Assembly (NCBI RefSeq): GCF_000730385.1
Contig: NZ_CP008849.1
Span: forward strand, 3,844,001-3,908,000
Source of the DNA: Alteromonas australica
GTDB lineage: Bacteria > Pseudomonadota > Gammaproteobacteria > Enterobacterales > Alteromonadaceae
Length of the DNA stretch: 64,000 bases
Direction: 5' to 3'
Below, piece after piece: positions 18,693 through 31,142 of the stretch. Below the pieces are notes generated by a model. The model ran no database searches and had not been told where the DNA came from. It was given only the letters and a program-made list of their open reading frames with translations. Within the stretch, counting starts at the first letter, position 1; each line of letters opens with the position of its first letter. The position numbers and the translations under genes were made by a program.

Positions 18693-19163
18693 TTACCAAC
18701 GGTAATGAGCAAACGCTTTGTTTGCTTCGGCCATACGGTGAACGTCTTCACGTTTCTTAACCGCTGAACCTTTGTTTTCTGCAGCATCAAGCATTTCAGC
18801 CGCTAGGCGTTGTGCCATAGACTTTTCGCCACGTTTACGTGCAGCTTCTACCATCCAACGCATACCTAGTGCATTACGACGAACTGGACGTACTTCAACT
18901 GGAACCTGATAAGTTGAACCACCTACACGACGAGATTTAACCTCTACAGTAGGACGGATGTTATCAAGTGCTTCCTCGAATACATCTAGGTGTGCCTTGC
19001 CGGTTTTTTCAGCAACAATATCAAGCGCACCGTAAACGATTTTTTCAGCGACTGACTTTTTGCCGTCGAGCATTACGACATTCATGAATTTTGCAAGTAG
19101 TTGTGAACCGAACTTCGGCTCAGGTAGGATTTTACGTTGACCTACGACTCTTCTTCTTGGCAT
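18693..19163 (-). CDS. rpsG: 30S ribosomal protein S7
   Basis: Complete S7, 156 residues, beginning [20 protein letters not shown] and ending AFAHYRW. It nucleates folding of the 16S 3' major domain and contacts tRNA at the exit site; in E. coli it is also the translational repressor of the str operon. It sits between rpsL (75-base gap) and fusA, the canonical order. Confidence 0.98.
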   Translation of the reverse strand: MPRRRVVGQRKILPEPKFGSQLLAKFMNVVMLDGKKSVAEKIVYGALDIVAEKTGKAHLDVFEEALDNIRPTVEVKSRRVGGSTYQVPVEVRPVRRNALGMRWMVEAARKRGEKSMAQRLAAEMLDAAENKGSAVKKREDVHRMAEANKAFAHYRW

Positions 19164-19238
19164 TTTCTCTTCTCCGTATGAATTCAGGGATAACCCAAAA
19201 CTCTTAAACTTCAGTTTGGCCTTACTAACGGAGAACCG

Positions 19239-19613
19239 TTAAGATTTAGGCTTCTTCGCACCGTACTTAGAACGGGCTTGCTTACGATCGTTAACGCCTG
19301 CACAGTCAAGGGTACCGCGAACTGTGTGATAACGAACACCTGGTAAGTCTTTAACACGACCACCACGGATAAGTACTACACTGTGCTCTTGTAGGTTGTG
19401 ACCTTCACCACCGATGTATGAAGAAACTTCAAAACCGTTAGTTAGACGTACACGACATACTTTACGTAGTGCAGAGTTTGGTTTCTTTGGCGTAGTAGTA
19501 TATACACGAGTACATACACCACGTCTTTGTGGACAAGCTTGCAAAGCAGCTACGTTGCTTTTTTCAACGGGCTTTTTGCGAGGCTTGCGCACTAACTGGT
19601 TAACTGTTGCCAT
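19239..19613 (-). CDS. rpsL: 30S ribosomal protein S12
   Basis: Complete S12, 124 residues. The decoding-centre loop reads [13 protein letters not shown], with Lys at the classical streptomycin position 42-43, and [16 protein letters not shown] carries the second resistance-prone Lys, near 88. Both are in the wild-type (sensitive) state. First gene of the str operon, with its own promoter and a structured leader of about 170 bases. Confidence 0.98.
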   Translation of the reverse strand: MATVNQLVRKPRKKPVEKSNVAALQACPQRRGVCTRVYTTTPKKPNSALRKVCRVRLTNGFEVSSYIGGEGHNLQEHSVVLIRGGRVKDLPGVRYHTVRGTLDCAGVNDRKQARSKYGAKKPKS

Positions 19614-19642
19614 TAACTAGCTCCTGATTAAAAACTACGAAA

Positions 19643-19728
19643 ACCCAATCACTATGATTGGGTCCATACTAATGCGACTTCATCTTCGTCGCTCTCTTAT
19701 TGCTAACCCTGTGCTCGTCAGGTTTAGC
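19643..19728 (-). promoter_or_regulatory. Structured rpsL leader with attenuator-like hairpin
   Basis: On the minus strand the rpsL leader holds a hairpin at 19702-19728 (GCTAA...TTAGC arms) and a perfect 9-bp stem at 19643-19663 (ACCCAATCA/TGATTGGGT) followed by TTTTC, about 30 bases before the start codon. The second resembles a weak intrinsic terminator, so attenuation or protein-binding control is possible. Confidence 0.5.
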
Positions 19729-19799
19729 AGAGCTCTGATACAAAAAACCGCGCCCCTTTTCTGTTACCTTTTAAAGGCTATCAAAAATCGGGTCGCGGA

Positions 19800-19828
19800 A
19801 TATTAATGATCATCGCCCTGACTGTCAA
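19800..19828 (-). promoter_or_regulatory. Promoter of the str operon
   Basis: On the minus strand TTGACA (19823-19828) and TAATAT (19800-19805) are separated by exactly 17 bases, a near-consensus sigma-70 promoter. It lies inside the 310-base rpoC-rpsL gap and would start an RNA about 180 bases upstream of rpsL. Confidence 0.8.
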
Positions 19829-19891
19829 GCTGTACAAAGGATAGGCAGTTAATATTCCTAAAATATGTCAGCTTGACGTGCCAATTTGTTA

Positions 19892-19911
19892 GGAGCACGT
19901 TAACGTGCTCC
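19892..19911 (-). terminator. Hairpin after rpoC
   Basis: GGAGCACGTTAACGTGCTCC is a perfect palindrome 14 bases after the rpoC stop. On the minus strand it is followed by TAACAAATT, a weak T-tract, so it probably ends much of the rpoBC transcript just before the str promoter. Confidence 0.6.
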
Positions 19912-19923
19912 CATAATCATACC

Positions 19924-22900
19924 TTATTCGGCAGTATCTTCGTCTGCACCCGCATTTAGCGCTTCGGTTAATGCCTGTTCTGCTTCTGCAGCAGATACTG
20001 ACATTTCTTCGATTTGCTCTTTGCGTTTTTGTGCACGACGTTCGTGGTAAGCGAAACCGGTACCCGCTGGAATGAGTCGACCAACGATTACGTTTTCTTT
20101 CAGACCACGTAGGTCATCTTCTTTACCTTGAACCGCAGCTTCGGTAAGAACACGGGTTGTTTCTTGGAACGAGGCCGCTGAGATAAATGACTCAGTAGAC
20201 AGTGACGCTTTGGTGATACCAAGCAGTTGTGTTTCATACTGCGCTGGGATCTTACCGTGTTTTTCAATTTCACGGTTAGCCACTTTAACGTTCGAGACTT
20301 CAACCTGCTCGCCTTCAAGGAACTGGGTATCGCCTGGGTGCGTGATAATACATTTACGTAGCATCTGACGGATAACGACTTCGATGTGCTTATCGTTAAT
20401 TTTTACACCCTGTAGACGGTATACTTCCTGAACTTCGTTCACGATGTAGTTCGCTACCGCTGAGATACCACGTAGACGCAAGATATCATGTGGAGATTCT
20501 GGACCATCGGCGATAACTTCACCTTTTTCCACTTTCTCACCTTCAAACACGTTAAGTTGACGCCACTTGGGAATCATCTCTTCGTATGCGTCGCCGTCTG
20601 GCGGCGTGATAACAAGACGTTTCTTACCTTTGGTTTCTTTACCAAAGCCGATAGTACCTGACACTTCTGCAAGAATAGCTGGCTCTTTCGGTTTACGCGC
20701 TTCAAACAGGTCGGCTACGCGAGGTAGACCACCGGTAATATCACGGGTCTTCGAGCTTTCTTGAGGTATACGTGCTAGCACGTCACCTTCATTAGCCACT
20801 TTGCCTTCTTTCGCTTCAATAGTGGTGAAGCTCGGAAGACGAATTTCTTGAAGACCGAACTCGTCGCTCTCTAGAATTAGCTTAGGCTCTTTAGAGTTAA
20901 CCTTAGAAAGATCTTTCACTACGATACGTGTAAGACCGGTCAGCTCATCCTGCTGCATCTCGGTGTTAGAGTCGTCAATGTCAGCGAAGCTAATCTTAGC
21001 TGCACGTTCAGTAACGATTGGGTGACTATGCGGATCCCAGTTAGCAACAATGTCGCCAGCTGCAATCGTTGCACCGTCATCCACGCTAAGTACAGCACCG
21101 TATGGCACTTTATAGCGCTCTTTCTCACGACCTTGCTCATCAATAACAGTAAGCTCGGTTGAACGAGAAACGATAACCAATTTGCTATCAGAGTTACGTA
21201 CGAACTTCGCATTGTGTAGCTTAAGGCTACCCGCTGTTTTAACCTGTACGCTGTTTTCTGCTGATGCTCTTGATGCCGCACCACCGATGTGGAAGGTACG
21301 CATGGTAAGCTGTGTACCTGGTTCACCGATTGACTGTGCTGCAATAACACCAACCGATTCACCGCTACCTACCATGTGACCACGTGCTAGGTCACGACCG
21401 TAACACTTAGCACATACGCCGAAGTCGTTGTCACAAGTGATTACTGAGCGAACCATAACTTGGTCCACTGAGTTCGCTTCCAACATGTCTACTAGGGCTT
21501 CATCAAGCAATACGTTACGTTCAACAAGCACTTCATCAGAACCTGGCTTGATAACGTCTTCAGCGATAACACGACCTAGTACACGTTCACGTAGTGGCTC
21601 AACAACGTCTCCACCTTCGATAAGTGGTGTCATTTGAACACCTTCGAATGTGCCACAGTCGTCGTTAGTGATAACCAAATCTTGTGCAACGTCTACTAGA
21701 CGACGGGTTAGGTAACCCGAGTTAGCAGTCTTAAGTGCAGTATCCGCTAGACCTTTACGCGCACCGTGAGTAGAGATGAAGTACTGTAGTACGTTCAGAC
21801 CTTCACGGAAGTTCGCCGTAATTGGTGTTTCGATGATTGAGCCATCTGGCTTAGCCATCAGACCACGCATACCCGCTAACTGACGAATCTGTGCGGCACT
21901 ACCACGAGCACCGGAGTCAGCCATCATGTAAACAGAGTTAAATGATGATTGCTCTTCTTCTTCGCCATCGCGGTTAATTACGATGTCAGTCTTAAGGTTA
22001 TCCATCATGGCCTTTGCAACTTTCTCGTTGGCATTAGACCAGATATCGATAACTTTGTTGTAACGCTCACCCGCGGTAACAAGACCGTTTTGGAACTGTT
22101 CCTGAATTTCGATAACTTCTGCTTCAGCCGCGTCGATAATTTCTTTCTTAGCAGCAGGGATAACCATATCGTCGATACCAACAGATGCACCCGCGATCAT
22201 CGCGTAGTGGAAACCGGTATACATGATTTGGTCAGCAGCAATGACTGTGTCTTTCAGACCTAGCGTACGGTAACAAGCATTCAATAGTTTTGAAATTTGC
22301 TTTTTACCCATGGCTTGGTTGATGATTTCAAACGGCAGACCCTTAGGTAGGATCAGTGAGAAAATCGCACGACCAACCGTAGTGTCAGTGAGCGTAACTT
22401 TCTCAGTTTTGTTGCCATCTTCATCGATGTCGAATTCTGAAATACGTACTTTAACGCGAGAATGAAGCTCAGCATTACCTGTACGGTATGCTTTTTCTGC
22501 TTCGTTCGGGCTGGTAAATACCATGCCTTCGCCTAAGCCGTTTACTTTGTCACGGGTTAAGTAGTAAAGACCTAATACAACGTCCTGTGAAGGTACGATG
22601 ATTGGCTCACCATTCGCCGGTGACAGAATGTTGTTCGTAGACATCATTAACGCACGTGCTTCTAGCTGTGCTTCGATTGTCAACGGAACGTGTACCGCCA
22701 TTTGGTCACCATCGAAGTCGGCGTTATACGCCGCACACACAAGCGGGTGAAGCTGAATCGCTTTACCTTCGATAAGTGTTGGTTCGAATGCTTGGATACC
22801 CAAACGGTGAAGTGTAGGTGCACGGTTAAGTAGTACCGGGTGTTCGCGGATAACGTCGTCTAGTACGTCCCAAACCTCTGGTGCTTCGCGCTCTACAAGC

Positions 22901-24096
22901 TTCTTAGCTGCTTTAATTGTTGTGGCTAAACCACGACCTTCAAGCTTACCGTAGATAAACGGTTTGAATAGCTCAAGTGCCATCTTCTTAGGAAGACCAC
23001 ACTGGTGAAGACGTAGTGTAGGACCAACGGTAATTACAGAACGGCCTGAGTAGTCAACACGCTTACCAAGAAGGTTTTGACGGAAACGACCTTGCTTACC
23101 TTTGATCATGTCTGCAAGCGACTTAAGTGGACGCTTGTTAGAACCCGTGATCGCACGACCACGACGACCGTTATCTAGAAGGGCATCTACCGCTTCCTGA
23201 AGCATACGTTTTTCGTTACGTACGATAATATCAGGAGCCGCAAGGTCTAGAAGACGCTTAAGACGGTTGTTACGGTTGATAACACGACGGTATAAATCGT
23301 TAAGGTCAGACGTTGCAAAACGGCCGCCATCTAGTGGTACTAGCGGACGTAAATCCGGTGGAAGAACCGGAAGTACTGTCAAGATCATCCACTCTGGCTT
23401 ATTACCAGACTGTTGGAATGATTCTAGTAACTTAAGACGCTTAGTGATTTTCTTACGCTTAGTCTCAGAGTTAATTGAAGGTAACTCTTCACGCATGGCT
23501 GCTACATCGGCATCAACGTCAAGGACAGTTAGCAAATCGAAAACCGCTTCGGCACCCATTTTAGCGTCGAACTCGTCACCGTGCTCTTCTAGAGAGTCAA
23601 GGTACTCTTCTTCGTTAAGAAGTTGTCCACGCTCTAAGGTCGTCATACCTGGTTCGGTTACCACGTATGATTCAAAATAAAGCACGCGTTCGATATCACG
23701 CAGTGTCATATCAAGCATTAAGCCGATACGAGACGGGAGTGATTTAAGGAACCAGATGTGTGCCACTGGGCTAGCTAGCTCGATGTGGCCCATACGCTCA
23801 CGACGAACTTTAGTCAGCGTCACTTCAACGCCACACTTCTCGCAGATAACACCACGGTGCTTAAGACGCTTATACTTGCCGCAAAGACATTCGTAGTCTT
23901 TTACCGGACCAAAGATACGCGCACAGAACAGACCGTCACGCTCAGGCTTGAACGTACGGTAGTTAATGGTTTCAGGCTTTTTAACTTCACCAAATGACCA
24001 TGAACGAATCATGTCAGGTGAAGCAAGACCAATGCGAATATTATCGAATTCTTCGGTCTTGTTTTGTTGCTTTAGAAACTTTAATAAGTCTTTCAC
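19924..24096 (-). CDS. rpoC: RNA polymerase subunit beta'
   Basis: Full-length beta' of 1390 residues. It shows the N-terminal zinc finger ([22 protein letters not shown], near 70-90), the catalytic [15 protein letters not shown] with the three Asp that hold magnesium near 460, the trigger-loop region [25 protein letters not shown], and a second zinc site ([15 protein letters not shown]). Translation starts at GTG at 24096 after GGGAG, as rpoC does in E. coli. It is 81 bases downstream of rpoB and co-transcribed. Confidence 0.98.
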   Translation of the reverse strand: MKDLLKFLKQQNKTEEFDNIRIGLASPDMIRSWSFGEVKKPETINYRTFKPERDGLFCARIFGPVKDYECLCGKYKRLKHRGVICEKCGVEVTLTKVRRERMGHIELASPVAHIWFLKSLPSRIGLMLDMTLRDIERVLYFESYVVTEPGMTTLERGQLLNEEEYLDSLEEHGDEFDAKMGAEAVFDLLTVLDVDADVAAMREELPSINSETKRKKITKRLKLLESFQQSGNKPEWMILTVLPVLPPDLRPLVPLDGGRFATSDLNDLYRRVINRNNRLKRLLDLAAPDIIVRNEKRMLQEAVDALLDNGRRGRAITGSNKRPLKSLADMIKGKQGRFRQNLLGKRVDYSGRSVITVGPTLRLHQCGLPKKMALELFKPFIYGKLEGRGLATTIKAAKKLVEREAPEVWDVLDDVIREHPVLLNRAPTLHRLGIQAFEPTLIEGKAIQLHPLVCAAYNADFDGDQMAVHVPLTIEAQLEARALMMSTNNILSPANGEPIIVPSQDVVLGLYYLTRDKVNGLGEGMVFTSPNEAEKAYRTGNAELHSRVKVRISEFDIDEDGNKTEKVTLTDTTVGRAIFSLILPKGLPFEIINQAMGKKQISKLLNACYRTLGLKDTVIAADQIMYTGFHYAMIAGASVGIDDMVIPAAKKEIIDAAEAEVIEIQEQFQNGLVTAGERYNKVIDIWSNANEKVAKAMMDNLKTDIVINRDGEEEEQSSFNSVYMMADSGARGSAAQIRQLAGMRGLMAKPDGSIIETPITANFREGLNVLQYFISTHGARKGLADTALKTANSGYLTRRLVDVAQDLVITNDDCGTFEGVQMTPLIEGGDVVEPLRERVLGRVIAEDVIKPGSDEVLVERNVLLDEALVDMLEANSVDQVMVRSVITCDNDFGVCAKCYGRDLARGHMVGSGESVGVIAAQSIGEPGTQLTMRTFHIGGAASRASAENSVQVKTAGSLKLHNAKFVRNSDSKLVIVSRSTELTVIDEQGREKERYKVPYGAVLSVDDGATIAAGDIVANWDPHSHPIVTERAAKISFADIDDSNTEMQQDELTGLTRIVVKDLSKVNSKEPKLILESDEFGLQEIRLPSFTTIEAKEGKVANEGDVLARIPQESSKTRDITGGLPRVADLFEARKPKEPAILAEVSGTIGFGKETKGKKRLVITPPDGDAYEEMIPKWRQLNVFEGEKVEKGEVIADGPESPHDILRLRGISAVANYIVNEVQEVYRLQGVKINDKHIEVVIRQMLRKCIITHPGDTQFLEGEQVEVSNVKVANREIEKHGKIPAQYETQLLGITKASLSTESFISAASFQETTRVLTEAAVQGKEDDLRGLKENVIVGRLIPAGTGFAYHERRAQKRKEQIEEMSVSAAEAEQALTEALNAGADEDTAE

Positions 24097-24177
24097 ATTA
24101 CTCTCCCAGCGGAGTCAGTCTCTAGAACCCGGCGCAAGCGCCGGGCCATCTCATATCATTACGCAGCGATTGCCGTG

Positions 24178-27100
24178 TTACTTTTCTTCAAGCTCGATGT
24201 TGATACCCAACGAGCGAATTTCTTTAAGTAATACGTTGAATGATTCTGGCATGCCAGGCTCCATTCTGTGGTCGCCATCGACGATGTTCTTGTACATCTT
24301 AGTACGGCCGTTAACATCATCCGACTTAACAGTAAGCATTTCCTGAAGGGTATATGCTGCACCGTAAGCTTCAAGGGCCCACACTTCCATCTCACCGAAG
24401 CGCTGACCACCAAACTGAGCTTTACCACCCAGCGGCTGTTGCGTAACAAGGCTGTACGAACCAGTAGAACGCGCGTGCATCTTGTCGTCTACTAAGTGGT
24501 TCAGTTTCAGCATGTACATGTAACCCACGGTTACAGGACGCTCAAACTCGCGACCAGTACGACCGTCGAACAAAGAAATCTGACCGCTTTCTGGAATATC
24601 AGCTAGCTTTAACATTTCTTTGATTTCAGATTCGCGTGCACCGTCAAATACAGGTGTTGCTACTGGAACACCTTTACGTAGGTTTTCTGCTAAGCGACGA
24701 ACTTCGTGATCAGTGAAGTTATCGATGTCCACTTCTTGGTGATTTTCACCAAGTTCGTACACCTTCTTCAAGAATTCACGTAATTCTGCCAACTCACGCT
24801 GCTCTTTAATCATGCGGTCAATCTTCACACCTAGACCATGGGCTGCCATGCCTAAGTGAGTTTCTAAGATCTGACCGATGTTCATACGAGACGGTACACC
24901 TAGAGGGTTAAGCACGATATCTACCGGCGTACCGTTAGCATCGTATGGCATGTCTTCTACTGGCTGGATAGTCGAGATAACACCTTTGTTACCGTGACGA
25001 CCGGCCATTTTATCACCCGGTTGGATGTGACGTTTAACCGCTAGGTAAACCTTAACAATTTTAAGAACACCTGGTGCTAGGTCATCGCCTTGCGTGATCT
25101 TACGACGCTTGGTTTCAAACTTCTTATCGAAGTCTTCTTTAATTTCAGCGTGTTGATCTGCAATTTGGTCAATCTCTAGCTGTGCGTCTTCATCGTTAAG
25201 TGCAATTTCGAACCACTTCTCGCGAGGCATGCTGTCAAGCTTAGCTTGATCAACACCTGCGCGGTTAAATGCGTTACGAGCACGTGCAAAGATACCATCC
25301 GCTAAGATTTCAAATTCATCAGTAAGATCTTTCTTAACCTGACGAAGTTGCATGTCTTCGATTTCAAGCGCGCGTTTGTCTTTCTCTACACCATCACGGG
25401 TAAATACTTGAACGTCGATAACGGTACCGTGAACTGAGTTAGGTACACGTAGAGACGTGTCTTTAACGTCAGACGCTTTCTCACCGAAGATAGCTCTTAA
25501 TAGCTTCTCTTCTGGCGTAAGTTGAGTTTCACCTTTAGGTGTTACCTTACCTACTAGAATGTCACCGCCTTTCACTTCTGCACCAATGTAAACTACACCT
25601 GATTCATCAAGCTTGCTTAATGCAGATTCACCTACGTTCGGGATATCAGAAGAAATTTCTTCTGGCCCAAGCTTAGTATCACGAGCAATACAGCTTAGCT
25701 CTTGAATGTGAATCGTAGTGAAACGGTCTTCTTGTGCTACACGCTCAGAAATAAGGATTGAATCCTCAAAGTTGTAACCATTCCAAGGCATGAACGCGAT
25801 ACGCATGTTCTGGCCTAGAGCAAGGTCACCTAAGTCTGTAGAAGGACCATCAGCGAGTACATCGCCTGTCACAATCGGGTCACCCACGCTACACGTAGGC
25901 TTCTGATTGATACAGGTGTTCTGGTTAGAACGGGTGTACTTAGTCAGGTTATAGATGTCGATACCCGCTTCGCCAGGAAGCATTTCTTCTTCATCGACTT
26001 TAATAACGATACGGCTTGCGTCAACGTAATCGACCACACCACCACGTTTAGCGACAACAGTTACACCTGAGTCTACCGCGATAGTACGTTCCATACCTGT
26101 ACCTACTAGCGGCTTATCTGCGCGTAGCGTTGGTACAGCCTGACGTTGCATGTTGGCACCCATCAGTGCGCGGTTAGCATCATCGTGTTCAAGGAACGGG
26201 ATAATACTTGCCGCAATTGAAACGATTTGCTGTGGTGAAACGTCCATGTATTTGATGTCTTCTGTAGGCATCAAGGTAGTTTCACCACGGTGACGACAAG
26301 GAATAAGGTCGTCAACTAGCTCACCATTTTCAGTTAGCGCAATGTTCGCCTGTGCAATGGCGTATTGGCCTTCTTCAATCGCAGATAAATAATCGATTTC
26401 GTCAGTAACCACACCGTCTACGATACGACGGAACGGTGTTTCTAAGAAACCGAAATCATTGGTGCGCGCGAAGCTCGCCAATGAGTTGATTAGACCGATG
26501 TTCGGGCCTTCAGGGGTTTCGATTGGACATAGACGACCGTAGTGGGTCGGGTGTACGTCTCGAACTTCGAAGCCAGCACGTTCACGGGTAAGACCACCCG
26601 GACCTAAAGCAGAAATACGACGTTTGTGCGTTACTTCTGATAACGGGTTGTTTTGGTCCATGAACTGAGAAAGCTGTGATGAACCAAAGAACTCTTTAAC
26701 GGCAGCTGAGATAGGCTTAGCGTTAATTAGGTCTTGCGGCATAACATTGTCAAGATCGCCTAAGCTTAGACGCTCTTTAACAGCACGCTCAACACGTACT
26801 AAACCAACACGGAATTGGTTTTCTGCCATTTCACCTACAGAACGGATACGACGGTTACCTAGGTGATCGATATCATCAACTTCGTCTTTACCATCACGAA
26901 TCATTATTAGCTGTTTCATAACAGAAATAATGTCTTCTTTATCTAGTGTGCCAGAACCAATAAGTTCTTCACGACCCAGACGACGGTTAAACTTCATACG
27001 ACCAACAGATGACAAGTCATAACGTTCTTCAGAGAAGAACAAGTTGTCAAACAAGGTTTCTGCTGCATCTTTCGTTGGTGGCTCACCAGGACGCATCATA

Positions 27101-28206
27101 CGGTAGATTTCAACAAGCGCTTCTAGGCGGTTAGTTGATGAATCGATACGTAGTGTGTCAGAGATGTATGAACCGTGATCTAATTCGTTGATGTAAAGCG
27201 TTTCGAACTCTTTAATGCCCGCTTGGCTTAACGCAGCAAGGTTTTCAAGAGTGAGTTCGTCGTTCGCGCTAACAATGACTTCGCCAGTGTCTTCATTGAC
27301 GTAAGTAGCAGCAAATACACGACCAATCAGGTAATCTGCAGGTACTTCTAGCTCAGTAAGACCGGCTTTTTCCAAGGCACGAGTGTGACGAGCAGAAACA
27401 CGACGTCCGGTTTCAACAACCACGTTGCCTTCGCCATCAATGATATCAAAGGCGGCTGTTTCACCACGTAGGCGATCAGGCACCACTTCCATCATTAACT
27501 TGTCTTTATCAATCCGTACGCTAACTTTGTCAAAGAAGGTATCTAAGATCTCTTCTGACGTCATTTCTAGCGCGCGTAAGATGATTGTTGCAGGCAACTT
27601 ACGACGACGGTCAATACGAACAAATAGGTTATCTTTCGGGTCAAACTCAAAGTCTAACCACGAACCACGGTAAGGAATTACACGTGCGTTATAAAGCACT
27701 TTACCTGACGAGTGGGTTTTACCTTTGTCGTGATCAAAGAAGACACCAGGTGAACGGTGTAGCTGTGACACGATAACACGCTCAGTACCATTGATAACGA
27801 ACGTACCGTTCTCTGTCATCAATGGGATCTCGCCCATGTACACTTCTTGTTCTTTAATATCTTTTACGGTACCTGGGGCAGCGTCTTTATCGAACAACAC
27901 TAACCGTAGTTTTACTCTTAACGGAGCAGAGAAAGTTACACCGCGAATTTGACATTCTTTAACGTCAAATACTGGCTCTCCCAGGCGGTAGCTTACATAT
28001 TGAAGCTCTGAATTACCTGAGTAACTTTTAATTGGAAAAACGGAACGAAATGCTGCTTCCAAACCGTATTGAGCATCTGCGTCGATCTCAATAAACTTTT
28101 TGAAAGAATCAAGCTGAATTGAAAGAAGGTATGGAATTTCCAATACCTGTGGGCGTTTGCCAAAATCCTTACGGATACGTTTCTTTTCGCTATAAGAGTA
28201 AACCAT
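24178..28206 (-). CDS. rpoB: RNA polymerase subunit beta
   Basis: Full-length beta, 1342 residues, the same length as in E. coli. The rifampicin region reads [32 protein letters not shown] (split in the usual order), with Asp, His, Arg and Ser at the classical sites in the sensitive state. The conserved [11 protein letters not shown] and [24 protein letters not shown] blocks are present near the C-terminus. It is expressed from the rplJL-rpoBC unit through the attenuator in the upstream gap. Confidence 0.98.
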   Translation of the reverse strand: MVYSYSEKKRIRKDFGKRPQVLEIPYLLSIQLDSFKKFIEIDADAQYGLEAAFRSVFPIKSYSGNSELQYVSYRLGEPVFDVKECQIRGVTFSAPLRVKLRLVLFDKDAAPGTVKDIKEQEVYMGEIPLMTENGTFVINGTERVIVSQLHRSPGVFFDHDKGKTHSSGKVLYNARVIPYRGSWLDFEFDPKDNLFVRIDRRRKLPATIILRALEMTSEEILDTFFDKVSVRIDKDKLMMEVVPDRLRGETAAFDIIDGEGNVVVETGRRVSARHTRALEKAGLTELEVPADYLIGRVFAATYVNEDTGEVIVSANDELTLENLAALSQAGIKEFETLYINELDHGSYISDTLRIDSSTNRLEALVEIYRMMRPGEPPTKDAAETLFDNLFFSEERYDLSSVGRMKFNRRLGREELIGSGTLDKEDIISVMKQLIMIRDGKDEVDDIDHLGNRRIRSVGEMAENQFRVGLVRVERAVKERLSLGDLDNVMPQDLINAKPISAAVKEFFGSSQLSQFMDQNNPLSEVTHKRRISALGPGGLTRERAGFEVRDVHPTHYGRLCPIETPEGPNIGLINSLASFARTNDFGFLETPFRRIVDGVVTDEIDYLSAIEEGQYAIAQANIALTENGELVDDLIPCRHRGETTLMPTEDIKYMDVSPQQIVSIAASIIPFLEHDDANRALMGANMQRQAVPTLRADKPLVGTGMERTIAVDSGVTVVAKRGGVVDYVDASRIVIKVDEEEMLPGEAGIDIYNLTKYTRSNQNTCINQKPTCSVGDPIVTGDVLADGPSTDLGDLALGQNMRIAFMPWNGYNFEDSILISERVAQEDRFTTIHIQELSCIARDTKLGPEEISSDIPNVGESALSKLDESGVVYIGAEVKGGDILVGKVTPKGETQLTPEEKLLRAIFGEKASDVKDTSLRVPNSVHGTVIDVQVFTRDGVEKDKRALEIEDMQLRQVKKDLTDEFEILADGIFARARNAFNRAGVDQAKLDSMPREKWFEIALNDEDAQLEIDQIADQHAEIKEDFDKKFETKRRKITQGDDLAPGVLKIVKVYLAVKRHIQPGDKMAGRHGNKGVISTIQPVEDMPYDANGTPVDIVLNPLGVPSRMNIGQILETHLGMAAHGLGVKIDRMIKEQRELAELREFLKKVYELGENHQEVDIDNFTDHEVRRLAENLRKGVPVATPVFDGARESEIKEMLKLADIPESGQISLFDGRTGREFERPVTVGYMYMLKLNHLVDDKMHARSTGSYSLVTQQPLGGKAQFGGQRFGEMEVWALEAYGAAYTLQEMLTVKSDDVNGRTKMYKNIVDGDHRMEPGMPESFNVLLKEIRSLGINIELEEK

Positions 28207-28465
28207 GGGTTCCTCAGCCTGCTGATTTATGACCCAACCTGCTGCAAAATGCTTTAAAACGCGTGCTATGGGCTAAAAGCTGCGTTTTAAATGGCGCACT
28301 AAGCAACAAACTTCCACAACCCTTTTTCGGGTAGATACACCAGCATACAACAAAATTCAACTTATTATTAGTTAACTTGTTGGATTTTTATGCTTTTTAT
28401 GGGTATTTCCGAAGTGCGCATTTAGCCGTGTAGTCAAGGGTTAGAATCTACACGCTATACAGCGC

Positions 28466-28499
28466 AAAAAGGCTGGTGGTTCAAAAAACCACCAGCCTT
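28466..28499 (-). terminator. Attenuator between rplL and rpoB
   Basis: AAGGCTGGTGGTT and AACCACCAGCCTT form a 13-bp stem, with TTTTTG after it on the minus strand. It lies 33 bases past the rplL stop. The same place in E. coli holds a partial terminator that sets the ratio of ribosomal protein to polymerase. The remaining 260 bases to rpoB show no gene. Confidence 0.85.
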
Positions 28500-28531
28500 G
28501 CCGTCTCAGGCAAATAATCTAAACAAATAGA

Positions 28532-28906
28532 TTACTTGATTTCAACTTCAGCGCCAGCTTCAACTAGCTGTGCTTTAAGTTCTTCAGCTTCTTCTTTGCT
28601 TACGCCTTCTTTGATAGCTTTAGGAGCAGATTCAACTACTTCTTTAGCTTCTTTAAGACCTAGGCCAGTCGCGCCGCGAACTGCTTTGATTACTGCAACT
28701 TTGTTGCCACCGAATGAAGTCATTACAACGTCAAATTCAGTTTTCTCTTCTGCTGCTGCTTCACCGCCAGCTGCTGGACCAGCTACAGCTACTGCTGCAG
28801 TTGCTTCAACGCCGAACTTTTCTTCAGCTGCTTCGATTAGCTCTACCAATTCCATAACTGGCATTTCAGCAATCGCGTTTAAGATATCTTCTTTAGTTAG
28901 AGCCAT
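28532..28906 (-). CDS. rplL: 50S ribosomal protein L7/L12
   Basis: Complete L7/L12, 124 residues. The N-terminal dimerisation part ([20 protein letters not shown]) is followed by the Ala/Gly hinge ([21 protein letters not shown]) and the factor-binding C-terminal domain with [21 protein letters not shown]. It forms the stalk that recruits translation GTPases. It follows rplJ by 57 bases. Confidence 0.98.
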   Translation of the reverse strand: MALTKEDILNAIAEMPVMELVELIEAAEEKFGVEATAAVAVAGPAAGGEAAAEEKTEFDVVMTSFGGNKVAVIKAVRGATGLGLKEAKEVVESAPKAIKEGVSKEEAEELKAQLVEAGAEVEIK

Positions 28907-28963
28907 GTTCTCTAAACTCCTGGGTTTTTAATGTTAAAAAAATCAATATGCCAAAAACGGGAA

Positions 28964-29482
28964 TTACTTCTCGTCTTTGATCGCCGCCAATACGCGCACA
29001 AACTTGGTAGGAACTTCGTTGATTGTTTGAACGAATTTGCCCACCGGTGCTTTGAAGGTTGCAAGAAGTTTTGCAAGCGCTTCGTCGCGAGTTGGAAGTG
29101 AAGCCACTGCGTCCAATTTCTCTGGACCAAGAAGACCACTACCAATTGATAGTGCTGTTACTTTTAGCTTATCGTTCCCTTTCGCAAAGTCTTTGAAAAG
29201 ACGTGCCGCACCGCCTGGTGCGTCGATTGAGAAACCATAGATAAGCGGACCAGTAAGAGCGCTATCGATGTCTGCAAATTTGCTGTCTGCCAATGCACGC
29301 TTAGCTAGAGTATTACGTACAACCTTTAGGTATACGCCTTGCTCACGAGCTTTAACGCGCAGGTCAGTCAGTTCTGCAACTTCCATCCCACGGTATTCAG
29401 CGACGGCAACGGATAGAGCGCGAGACGCAACTTCAGAAACTTCTGCTACGATCTCTTTTTTTGCTGCTAAACCTAGTGCCAC
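28964..29482 (-). CDS. rplJ: 50S ribosomal protein L10
   Basis: L10 of 172 residues, starting [19 protein letters not shown] place the start at the GTG at 29482: GAGG lies 8 bases before it, and the protein then matches the family N-terminus; an in-frame GTG 9 bases upstream adds three residues and overlaps the ribosome site. L10 anchors the L7/L12 stalk and, with L12, represses its own mRNA through the leader just upstream. Confidence 0.95.
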   Translation of the reverse strand: MALGLAAKKEIVAEVSEVASRALSVAVAEYRGMEVAELTDLRVKAREQGVYLKVVRNTLAKRALADSKFADIDSALTGPLIYGFSIDAPGGAARLFKDFAKGNDKLKVTALSIGSGLLGPEKLDAVASLPTRDEALAKLLATFKAPVGKFVQTINEVPTKFVRVLAAIKDEK

Positions 29483-29616
29483 TGAGTTCACCTCTTTGTA
29501 TCTGACTTTGCTTGTAGTTTCCTACTTACGCCGTCAGGGTTCACAGATTGATATCAACCAACACAGTTGATACCGCTCTACGGTGTTTGTTACCCCAGAG
29601 AGTCTGAGTCAAACCA

Positions 29617-29741
29617 CCGTCTGCGCAGGTTGTTGTATTAAGCAATGTGTTGACTGTGAAAGTTCTCTTACCTCTTTCACCACATCGCACCTGCGGTCTT
29701 GGACGGGAGCTGCTTACTAGCACTGCTATGTACACAGCTCC
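29617..29741 (-). ncRNA. L10 leader (autoregulatory mRNA element)
   Basis: On the minus strand, CGTCCAAGACCGCAGG (29690-29705) and CCTGCGCAGACGG (29617-29629) pair as in the E. coli L10 leader, with the kinked CCAAGACC side loop and a CTTAATAC segment kept. A preceding hairpin (GGAGCTG...CAGCTCC, 29706-29741) lies upstream. L10(L12)4 binds such leaders to block rplJ translation. The rest of the rplA-rplJ gap to 29787 has no gene. Confidence 0.85.
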
Positions 29742-29787
29742 AACCCATAACCTTTCAGAGATCCAATGGGAGATAATCCCTTTGGAA

Positions 29788-30483
29788 TTAAAGACCTACA
29801 GAAGCCTTGTCAAGAGATACGCCAGCGCCCATAGTGGTGCTTAGGCTGATCTTCTTGATATAAGTACCTTTAGCAGAAGAAGGCTTAGCTTTCTTCAATG
29901 CTTCAAGTAGTGCTTCAAGGTTTTCTTGAATTTGGTTTGCTTCGAACGCAATTTTACCGATGCTAGCGTGGATGATACCGTTCTTATCGTTACGGTAGCG
30001 TACCTGGCCCGCTTTCGCGTTCTTAACAGCAGTAGCAACGTCTGGCGTTACTGTACCCGTTTTAGGGTTAGGCATAAGGCCACGTGGACCTAAGATTTGA
30101 CCTAGTTGACCAACAACACGCATTGCGTCTGGGCTAGCCACTACAACGTCAAAGTTCATTTCGCCTTTTTTAACTTGCTCAGCTAGGTCGTCCATACCAA
30201 CAATGTCAGCACCGGCTTCTTTCGCTGCTTCAGCATTTGCACCTTGAGTGAATACAGCAACACGAACGTCTTTACCAGTACCGTTTGGAAGCACTGTTGC
30301 GCCACGAACGTTTTGGTCAGATTTTTTCGCATCGATACCAAGGTTAACTGCTACGTCAACGCTTTCTGCGAACTTAGCTGTTGCTAGTTCTTTAAGAAGC
30401 GCTACCGCTTCATTGATTTCGTACTCTTTAGTCGCTTCAACTTTGTCGCGAATAAGACGAGCGCGTTTCGTTAATTTAGCCAT
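29788..30483 (-). CDS. rplA: 50S ribosomal protein L1
   Basis: Complete L1, 231 residues, [21 protein letters not shown] to the C-terminal [11 protein letters not shown], with the conserved [18 protein letters not shown] segment near 125-145. L1 forms the mobile stalk by the E site and, in related bacteria, represses the L11 operon mRNA. It starts 4 bases after rplK ends, so translation is coupled. Confidence 0.98.
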   Translation of the reverse strand: MAKLTKRARLIRDKVEATKEYEINEAVALLKELATAKFAESVDVAVNLGIDAKKSDQNVRGATVLPNGTGKDVRVAVFTQGANAEAAKEAGADIVGMDDLAEQVKKGEMNFDVVVASPDAMRVVGQLGQILGPRGLMPNPKTGTVTPDVATAVKNAKAGQVRYRNDKNGIIHASIGKIAFEANQIQENLEALLEALKKAKPSSAKGTYIKKISLSTTMGAGVSLDKASVGL

Positions 30484-30487
30484 TCGA

Positions 30488-30916
30488 TTAGTCCTCTACG
30501 TTCAAGCCCATTGAGCGAGCAGAACCCGCGATAGTGCGTACCGCTGCATCTAAGTCAGCTGCAGTTAGATCTGGCTCTTTAGTTTTAGCAATCTCTTCTA
30601 GCTGAGCGCGAGTAACTTTACCCACTTTCTCAGTATTAGGACGGCCAGAACCACTCTTGATGCCAGCTGCTTTCTTAAGCAGGTAAGACGCAGGAGGAGT
30701 CTTAGTTTCGAATGTGAAAGAGCGATCTTCGTATACCGTAATTTCTACTGGTACCGGAGCGCCTTTTTCAAGGCTATCAGTTTTCGCATTGAAAGCCTTA
30801 CAGAATTCCATGATGTTCACACCATGTTGACCTAGTGCAGGACCAACTGGTGGACTTGGGTTAGCAGAACCAGCTGCAACCTGAAGCTTGATAATACCGC
30901 TTACTTTTTTAGCCAT
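30488..30916 (-). CDS. rplK: 50S ribosomal protein L11
   Basis: Complete L11, 142 residues, with [34 protein letters not shown] (the Pro-rich N-terminal domain, thiostrepton site) and the RNA-binding C-terminal domain ending [14 protein letters not shown]. It belongs to the GTPase-associated centre and is needed for RelA activation. It is transcribed from the strong promoter at 31007-31035. Confidence 0.98.
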   Translation of the reverse strand: MAKKVSGIIKLQVAAGSANPSPPVGPALGQHGVNIMEFCKAFNAKTDSLEKGAPVPVEITVYEDRSFTFETKTPPASYLLKKAAGIKSGSGRPNTEKVGKVTRAQLEEIAKTKEPDLTAADLDAAVRTIAGSARSMGLNVED

Positions 30917-31006
30917 TTTACATGCTCTCTTGTTTGGGTCTAACGCCTCGCAAATACAGAGAATATTTGCTCAATCGGCTTCCCGTTTCCGTTTAAAAGG
31001 GCGCGC

Positions 31007-31035
31007 ATTATATAAGGTGATTAATTGCTATGCAA
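31007..31035 (-). promoter_or_regulatory. Promoter of rplKA
   Basis: On the minus strand TTGCAT (31030-31035) and TATAAT (31007-31012) have a 17-base spacer and a GC-rich start (GCGCGCC) typical of growth-rate-controlled ribosomal promoters. It separates rplK from the bacteriocin-like pair, so the insertion upstream leaves ribosomal expression intact. Confidence 0.85.
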
Positions 31036-31142
31036 GCATTAATGTGATTAAAAAACGCTCTCACGGACAGTTTTTTAATGGAATTCTTCGGCAGATAATT
31101 ATCAAGCCAACTCACTGGCAATGACTATCAAGAGGAAATGAA

